A stretch of DNA of 64,000 nt from positions 48,206,012-48,270,011 of the forward strand of contig OU342630.1 of NCBI GenBank assembly GCA_910589415.1. Direction: 5' to 3'. The stretch's first letter is position 1. Every line of letters starts with the position of its first letter. This DNA comes from Malachius bipustulatus (Eukaryota > Arthropoda > Insecta > Coleoptera > Melyridae). A program made the translations under genes and the position numbers. The notes below the pieces were generated by a model. It did not search any database, was not told the origin of the DNA, and saw only the letters and a program-made list of their open reading frames with translations. This document shows positions 34,701-43,700 of the stretch, piece after piece.

Positions 34701-37700
34701 CCCATTAGACTTTGGATAGTTGGGACTGACTGAATTAAAATTAATACCCCAGTCTTCAAGGAAGTTTAAGAATTCCTTAGAAGTGAAAGGAGGTCCATTA
34801 TCAGAGACCATTTCTAGGGGAATCCCGTGTCTAGCAAATATGGACTTCAATTTAATTACCAACTGACTAGCAGACGTTCCTTGATTCATAAGACTCATTT
34901 CAACATACTTAGAGAAATAATCTACTACTAATAGATAGACTTTATTATTATATTGGAAAAAATCTGCTGCGACTTTTTGCCATGGGAATTTGGCTACCTC
35001 ATGAGGCAAGAGAGGTTCAGGTGAACTCGAGTTTCGAAATTTAAGACAGGTCATACATTGTTCAACCCTATTCTTTATGTCTACATTCATGTTTGGCCAG
35101 TAGACAATGCCTCGTGCCAGTTTTTGGCATTTGTCCACGCCTTGATGACCTTCATGTATGTAATCTAACATCTGAGGACGTAAACTCTCCGGTATTACCA
35201 CATACTGATTTTTTAATAACAAACCATTAATAGTATGAAGATCATGATGAATATTAAAATATGGCTTCACTTGCATTTCAAGAGAGTTTTTGGAATTTGG
35301 CCATCCCTGTTGATAATAATTAATTACTTTGGACAAGACCGGATCGTTGCTAGTGGCTTCTTGTATTAGACGAAGTTTTTTATCCGCAATTGACAAATTT
35401 GAGACAATCAAATTACAGTGAATTTGCAACTCCTCATCCAAGGATTCATCGACATCTGTAGGACTCGTATCATTGACGGGCGCTCGGGATAAAAAATCAG
35501 CAACATACAGATACTTTCCCGGTCTATATTCTACATTAAGATCATAAGCTTGAAGTATCATCATCATACGTTGTAAGCGTGCGGGAACTTCAGACAATGG
35601 TTTCATAAATAATGTAACTAACGGCTTGTGATCGGTTTCGACTCGAACTTTTCTTCCATAGACATAATTATGGAAACGCTGACATCCAAACTGAATAGCA
35701 TAAAGCTCCCTTTCAATTTGGGCGTATCTCGTTTGTGTGTCTGTTAATGACTTAGATGCATAAGCAACTGGTCTGTTACCATGCAAGATAACAGCACCGA
35801 CTGCATTTTTAGAACTGTCGACTGACAGGGTCAGGGGTAAGTTGGGATCAAAATGTACTAGAACTGGTGCTTGACTAATAGCTTCTTTAAGTGCATCAAA
35901 TTCGCTTTGATGTTCTGCGGACCAGTTCCATAAAACATTCTTACGAGTTAACGTTCTCAGGTTAGTTGTCTTATCAGACAAATTATCTATATATGATCCT
36001 AAATATGTAATCATACCTAAGAATCGTTTTAATTCTGTGACATAATTAGGAATAGACATCTGACAAATGGCATTGACTTTACTAGTATCAGGAAACATGC
36101 CGTTGGCATTGAAAATGTGACCCAGATATTTAACTTCTGATAATAAAAATTTGCACGTTGTCGCATTGAATTTTAAATTTACCTCGCGAGCTCTTTTCAA
36201 AACTTTCTGTAAAGTTTTTGTGTGACTTTCCATTGTCATACTATATATTAAAATATCATCTAGGTAAACTAGAACTCCTGGAATGTCCGAGAATATTTCA
36301 ATAATTTTTCTATGAAATAATTCGGGTGCACAACTGACGCCATAAGGTAGTCTCATAAACCGATACCGACCAAACGGTGTATTAAATGTACATAAACGCG
36401 AGCTTTCATCATCTAACTGCATCATCCAAAATCCCGACTGAGCATCCAGTGTTGAAAAATATTTTGCACCTGACAGTTTAGACCTAATTGACTCTACCGT
36501 AGGTAATGGAAAATGACAGCGTTTAATAGCTTGATTGAGATTTCTCGGATCTAAGCAAACACGGAGTGAACGATCTTTTTTTTCTACTAGGACAACAGAA
36601 TTTACCCATTCACTAGGTTCAGTGATTTTAATAATGACGTTTAATTTTTCCATGCGTTCGAGTTCCTTTTTATACCGATCCATTAATGAAATTGGAACCC
36701 TACGCTGAGCATCGATCTTAGGAACCGCATCAGACTTGACAGATATGTGACATGTGCCCGGTAGACAGCCAAGCCCCTCAAAAACATCAGCAAAACTTTT
36801 GAGAAGAGTATCATTTGATAGAGTACATACCTTTTTTATAATTTGCAGATCATGACAGGTAGGCAAACCCAGAATGGTATGACATTCAATATTAGCAAGA
36901 ACAAACTCAATCAGGACAGGCGACTTGTCTCCAATAATACATTCTAGCTTACAGCATCCTTCAATAGGTACAAGGTTACCTGAAAATGATGTTAATTTAA
37001 TACTACTAGTTCTATCAACACTGATATTTTTAAAATTGAGACTTTTGAAAAGTTTATAGCTCATTACATTAGCTTGAGCTCCCGTATCTAAATGACATCG
37101 TACAGACTTGTTCTGAATACTAACATCTACTGTCCAAATATTATTTACACTATTTATAAATACAGACCCTATAAATAAATTATCACTGTTATTGCCTCTT
37201 GAATTCTGAACATCTACCACATCTACATGTTTATTCCTAGGGCAACACACTGCATAGTGATTCCATTTTTTACAGTTTCTACATTGGACTCCGACGGCTG
37301 GACATTTGGATCTGTGAACTTGATTGCAGTTTTTACACGGCTGCAGATTTTTACTACCATTCATGTTGGTCTGGTATCTTCCATTATGCGGCGTCTGTGA
37401 TCTTGCTCTATTAAAGCGAGAGCTGGACTTTTGGCGAAACGTACCACTTGACGGTTCCCTATGACGACTTGGACGACCATTGTATTTTTGCACCTGTTCA
37501 ATGACTGCTCCTCTGTCTATGCCTTCGGCTTGCTGGTGTGTGATTTCAATACTCTTCGCTATTTTTACAGCCTCCTCTAGTTTCAAGTCAGACTTCTGAA
37601 GTTCTTTCATATTTCTGTTCGACGACTTCAACCCAACTATGAACATGTCTCTTACTAAATCTTCACGGAGGTCACCCAACTCACAGGAGAGACTCAGGTT

Positions 37701-40700
37701 TTTGAGTGCCGTTACAAAATCTTCGATAGACTCTTCAGGCTTCTGCGACCTTGTAAGAAATTTATGCCTTTCTACTGTAATGTTCTTTTTCGGTTTACAA
37801 TGCTCTTCAAACTTGTCAACTAGCTCTTTATAAGGAATTATATCCATGTCTATATTAAAAGAATCGAACACATGTACTCCTTCTTGTCCGATGTAGTGCA
37901 GAAACATTGCCACTTTGCGATCATTAGGCTGGTTTTCATAACCACCTGCTCTCATAAAGATTTTAAAATTCTGGTACCATAAGGTCCAATTGTTTGCGAC
38001 GTTACCCTGCAGGCTCAGGGATGGAACCGCATTACCCGTCTTCGCACTCGACATGACTTCCGGATGAGGATCACTGTTGACTACTACTCCTCCTGCTGTA
38101 TCTTCAGGTTTAGGTTTCTCCTCCGCAGCTTTTTTATCCGCTTCTGTTTTCGTCATCGGCCACAGGGATAGTTTATCACACCAGAACTATAAGACTTTCA
38201 CCGACCGCGTGACAGACAAAAATGACTTCTTCCTTCGACTTTTAAATATTAACCCATAAATATGTTCTTAACACCTGACACCATGTTACGTTGGTTACTT
38301 TTATGGAGCTTTATTAAAAAATGCAGTCATGATTATTAACATATAATCTAATAATAATAGGTATAACAATCGTAATAATGAAATGATAATATATAAATTA
38401 ATTAGCAGACATCTTGTGCTCGTCTATCTGACCTACTGCCCATGTCCCTGATGACATCCTTCAGTGACATTGTGAAGGTTGACATTCTGGCATATCAGAA
38501 TACCACAGAGAATGCTATAGGCAGCTCAACATACTACAACAATAATTATGAAAGATGCGGCACTAACAATACATTTTCTTTTCGGAGCCATTTTTGCTCG
38601 GAACATGAACAAATGATTGCTAATAACGTACCAGGTGTCTGTGAATATTCAGTGGAGACACTTTAATTGCAAACATTTGGAAACATTCGCAAACATTTGC
38701 GAACGTTTGATAACAATGGGTACGTTCACCTGACGTCAACTGTTGAGTTGTTGAGGTAGCGCTTGCGTTCAGACATACCGCTCACTTACAACCGTTGCTA
38801 AACTGTTGAGTATTCTTGTGAGCGAAAATATTTCACGCTCAGCACAGTCAACGTGTATGTTGCCGACATGCGCAAAGTGGGAAGTAAAAGTTGCAAGTAA
38901 GAATGCTCCTGATACAATCACCGACAAATAAATGATATAATTATTTCTATGAACTTGAATTGTATCCAGAAACATGTAACATATCTCTCGATCTCAACAA
39001 TGCGTTCAGACTATTTCCAACATGTTGCAACAACTAACACTCAACCGTTTTGCGCTGCTATTCAACAGTTGACGTCAGGTGAACGTAGTCATTGATTTTT
39101 TTGTGAAAACGCACCTTAATGAGCCTTTATATTGGCTGTAAGACACACAACTCAAAATATCATCAATTCCTTGATAACGGTGAAGGTGGATTAATTATAC
39201 AGGGTGAGTTTTTTTCAATTTTTAGTACAGGGATCTCGTAAACTACTGCAGTTAGAGGAACGGTTAAATGGGGAAAGAAGCGCAGTTTTATGAGCTTAAT
39301 TCGAAACAGCTTTTATTTTTTTGAAAATCTCCATGGCTTCCTAGATATTTAGCAAAAAGTAAATTCCGCGGATTTCTTTACACCGAGATAGCAGTCTTAT
39401 TATTGGGATTAGAGAAAAATCGTAAAGGAAAACCTTTTAGACGATTTTATAGACAACAAAACGGCGTTACAATTTTTTTTATTTGTTGTGTCATTTTCGA
39501 GCTATGACGTAAACTTGTGTTTTTTTAAATGTAAGTCATAGTTGGCTATGACATCATTCGATATGTCTTTTTTTTCTAAATACAACGATATAAAACTCGA
39601 TATCGTTTTTTCGGGAAATAAAAAAGTTAGGACGGTTTTTAATTTTATTTCCTCAACTTAACTAGGCGGCCATGTAAATAACTGATAGACCTCAGTTAAA
39701 TTTGAAATTATACATAGATAATTTTGCAAAATAATTTGTAATCCTTTATGCAAACAATTATTATACTTAATTAACTACAAATTTTCTAATAGCCATCTAG
39801 TAACTCTAGAAAATATTATGAAACATTTGAATATAAAAGGTTAACGACGATAAAAATATCTGCGAAAATATTGTTCCGCAGCCCTGACAGCATTCTTTTG
39901 ACACTGAATATAACATTCTATCATATCACGCTTCTCTTGGTTGGAAAACTCCATACTAGTAATTCACCTTGCAGGTTATACGATTTAAGAACTTCTGCAA
40001 AACCTGACTTCATACTTAAAGTTCAATGGAAATTATAAGCCTCTAAGTAACTAACTGTCAAATTTTATAGTTTCACTGTTTCTGTTGCTGTTGCTAAGCA
40101 ACCGCCACATTTTGATATGAATATTTAGTCTAAAGTTGTTCTACAGCGTAAGTAGGTATTGTTACAAGATTTTCGAAAAATTAGAATTAAAATTAATTTT
40201 TTTTTAAAGTTCTCGAAAACTAGCTATCCCGTTGAATTCATTATAAGATTTTCAATTCAAAATTAACTATTAAATTCAGCGCCTATACCACGTATTTGAG
40301 GAAATAAAATTAAAAACCGTCCTAACTTTTTTATTTCCCGAAAAACCGATATCGAGTTTTATATCGTTGTATTTAGAAAAAAAAAAACATATCGAATGAT
40401 GTCATAGCCAACTATGACTTACATTTAAAAAAACACAAGTTTACGTCATAGCTCGAAAATGACTCAACAAATAAAAAAAATTGTAACGCCGTTTTATTGT
40501 CTATAAAATCGTCTAAAAGGTTTTCCTTTACGATTTTTCTCTAATCCCAATAATAAGACTGCTATCTCGGTGTAAAGAAATCCGCGGAATTTACTTTTTG
40601 CTAAATATCTAGGAAGCCATGGAGATTTTCAAAAAAACAAAAGCTGTTTCGAATTAAGCTTATAAAACTGCACTTCTTTCCCCATTTAACCGTTCCTCTA

Positions 40701-43700
40701 ACTGCAATAGTTTATGAGATCCCTGTACTAAACATTGAAAAAAACTCACCCTGTATAAATCATTTTTGCAACGATTATCGATTTGCCTTATAACCTGTCT
40801 CGAGTGTATTAGATATTTCTTATTATTTTGAGACTCCTGTGCCTGTGCTCATGAAACTCATTCATTCACCAAACACCAGAAACCAGACACACCACTTATA
40901 GATACAGAAAGATTTGACATTTAATTCAACTGATTTATGATGCATGTTTGATTTATTAATATAAAATATTTATATTTCAGTCTCATAACTTCATGTCGTA
41001 TTGTCTCTTTTTCTTTTGGGGTATTGCTATCTCAATTATCCATCTAGTTGGTCAGATGTCTATTGATGCGGTAATTTTTTTCTCTCTTAATTTTTATAAA
41101 TTCGGAAGATCATACTAAATATTAAGGGCCGTTTTTTCAATCCTAGTTTAAACCTAGTTTAACGTTAAACCAAGATTAAATACAAATGATCCTTGTTCAT
41201 TGCTAGTTTAAGGTTAACTGTAGTTTAAACTGGGGTTTAAACTCGGGATTCTTAAACCGAGATTTTTGGTGGTTTAAGCTAAGTTTAACGTGAAACTAAC
41301 CTACAAAGTTATTTTTATGAATTAAAATATAATCCAGGAGCCAGGTTGTTTATAAGCACAAGTGCACCAGTAGAGTGTTTTACAATAATTATTACTTGTT
41401 ACTTTTTTAAAAGAATTTGGTTGGTGTGGAGTTTGGTTATTATTATTATTAATTATTTGTCTGTTTGAGAAGGAATACTTATTTTTCAGGGTCTTTTCGT
41501 CTCGATTAACCATCTGTGGTTACCGAATTGAAAAGATCTCGAATTTGTTCCCAGGCTGCTTTCTTCTCTCCTTACAGGTGACTGCATCAGTCCTTCTATT
41601 TTCTATTATTTCCTTGTATTTTTCTACACAGTGCACAAGCCTTTCAACCTCTTATGTTGAAAAATTAGCGTTCCTCTTGAACGTGCCAGTAATTTTTGAT
41701 ACACCATCCATATTAATGCATATTAAGCAAAATAAACAATAAAGATAATTAAAACAAGTCCACGTGCACCTCTCCAGGTACAAGACAAATTAAGTTAAGT
41801 TGCTGTCAATTTGACGGTTATGACATGATGAACTGACATTTAAGTGACAGTGTTTACAATAAAGGTACTTACACACTTGAAACTGTCGATTAAACTGAGT
41901 TTAGCTAAACTTCGTTTGAAGTAGGCATGAACAACCGAAACTAACTTAAACGCAGTTTAAATTTTAAACTCCGTTTAACTAAACTCAAGTTTAAACTTCT
42001 ATTGAAAAAACCGCCCTAATTGTTTTATTACTTTGTGTTATTTGATCCCACTGATTGATACTTTTTTTGTACCTTTAGACTATAAAACTGCAGCAAACTT
42101 TATATGATACGAAGTGGTACGAACTGAACTTGAAGAACCAACGCTTTATTTATATGTTAATGTTGATGACCGAAAAACCTCTATATTTACGAGTAGGTTC
42201 ATGTATTACGTCATCAAGATTTACATTATTGGAGGTAAGTTGTTTGAATCATTACTTACTTGTCGCTTGATAGAAATCACTTTTTATCTACCTAAATTTT
42301 TAAATACCTAAAAAGTTTAAATACCTACATCTGCGGGAATGGCAGATCAAATATTTTTAATTTATAAACTTAGGTTCAAAAAAGATTCGTTTTCTACATA
42401 AGGTAAATATTTAATATTTAATATTAGGTATTAAAATTTGTAAAAAGAAATAGTTTATTTTATTAATACTTATTTAAGAAAGTTATTAGATAGTCCGATT
42501 TTGACAAACTTTTGAGAGTAGTTGATTCTCTTCATGAAGATAATAACAAATGCATGAAAATACAAGCGATAATCACAAATCCCCTTTGTTTCATGCCCAA
42601 ACCAATAATTAGATGAAAGCCCCCATTTAAATAATGCATTACTTTATCCAGGACACGTGTCTCACACGTGCCTTTTTCGAAATAAACAATCTTCAGCAGG
42701 CTGAATGCAAATTAAATTGATTTTTTATTTCATCTCTATGATAATTAATATTATCTCTCCTGATCTCTTGTGATGTGATATGTGATAAGAACAATAATAA
42801 TAATTTACCATTATTACTTACAGGTGTTATTAAAATAATTTACTTGGATTATTTAACATAAAAAGCACCCCCTACTAGGGATGTTCCGAATACTCGTATT
42901 CGAATTCGTATTCGCGAGTATTCGCCATATTGCAATATTCGTTTTCGTAATCGTATTGGCCAAAATTCATACGAATACTATACGAATATTTGAAATTAAA
43001 ATTATTGAAATATAGAGTTTTTATTTACCATCGTAATTGTCACTGTTTAAAATTTCTCTTGTATGGATCTTTTGGGCTTTAAGAAAATTTTCTTAAATAG
43101 AAACTATCAAACATTTATTAGTATTCATTAAGTGCGAGTTAGGATAGTTTTGGTACTAGTCAGGTAAGAAAGGCCCGAAAGAGCATACAAAATGATGTTT
43201 GAAAGAGGTACACATTGAACTCTAGAACTCTTTGCGTTAGCGCATGTTCACATTATTTACTCAAGGTCATGTATTCGTATTCGTATTCGTATTCGCGAAT
43301 ATTCATATGAGTATTTGTATTCGCATTCGTATTGGCTAATATACGAATTTTTGTATACAGGTTGTCCCGTATCGTTATGTTCAAATTTTGTGAGCATATA
43401 GTAGGCTTATTTCTAAGCCTAAAAAACCTAAAAGTGGTAGGTCTATCTGCATTCGTTACGAAGTTACAGGCCTAAGAAAATAATGTCTAGTAAATACCAG
43501 ATTTAACTTTGAAAACCACATAAAACTTATTTTATTGACCAAATCTTTAGTTTATCATGTGTTAAAAATGTCCTACTGCTTACTGAATACAAGATTGTGC
43601 TCGGAGACCTATTGCAAAAGTAACAGTTTTCTCATATTTTTTCGCGTACCTATCTCTTGACCAGCTTGCTGAATACGATCAAATAATAATTTCTCTCTGG

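Larger units (their letters stand above)
33573..38541 (-). mobile_element. Ty3/gypsy LTR retrotransposon, near-intact
   Basis: 4969 bp on the minus strand with two 258-bp LTRs that I find differing at one base, and a 5-bp target duplication ATAAT (33568-33572 and 38542-38546). One long gag-pol frame and no envelope gene. It lies antisense in intron 3 of the odorant receptor. Confidence 0.95.
33225..39116. mobile_element. Non-autonomous DNA element split by nested insertions
   Basis: Termini AGGAGCGTTTTCACC and the complement TGTGAAAACGCACCT, both flanked by TAA. Subterminal GCAAACATTTG-like motifs recur at both ends. Without the gypsy element (33573-38541 plus duplication) it is about 0.9 kb, and a further inverted-repeat element (38719-39089) lies inside its right part. 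The TAA flanks suggest a PIF/Harbinger-type target, but no transposase is present. Confidence 0.55.

Noticed and set aside
42645..42710. Hammerhead-like CTGAAGA ... GAAA with ACACGTGT on the minus strand
   Set aside because: No stem II can form between the two core blocks and stem I does not pair, so it fails as a ribozyme although the parts look similar.
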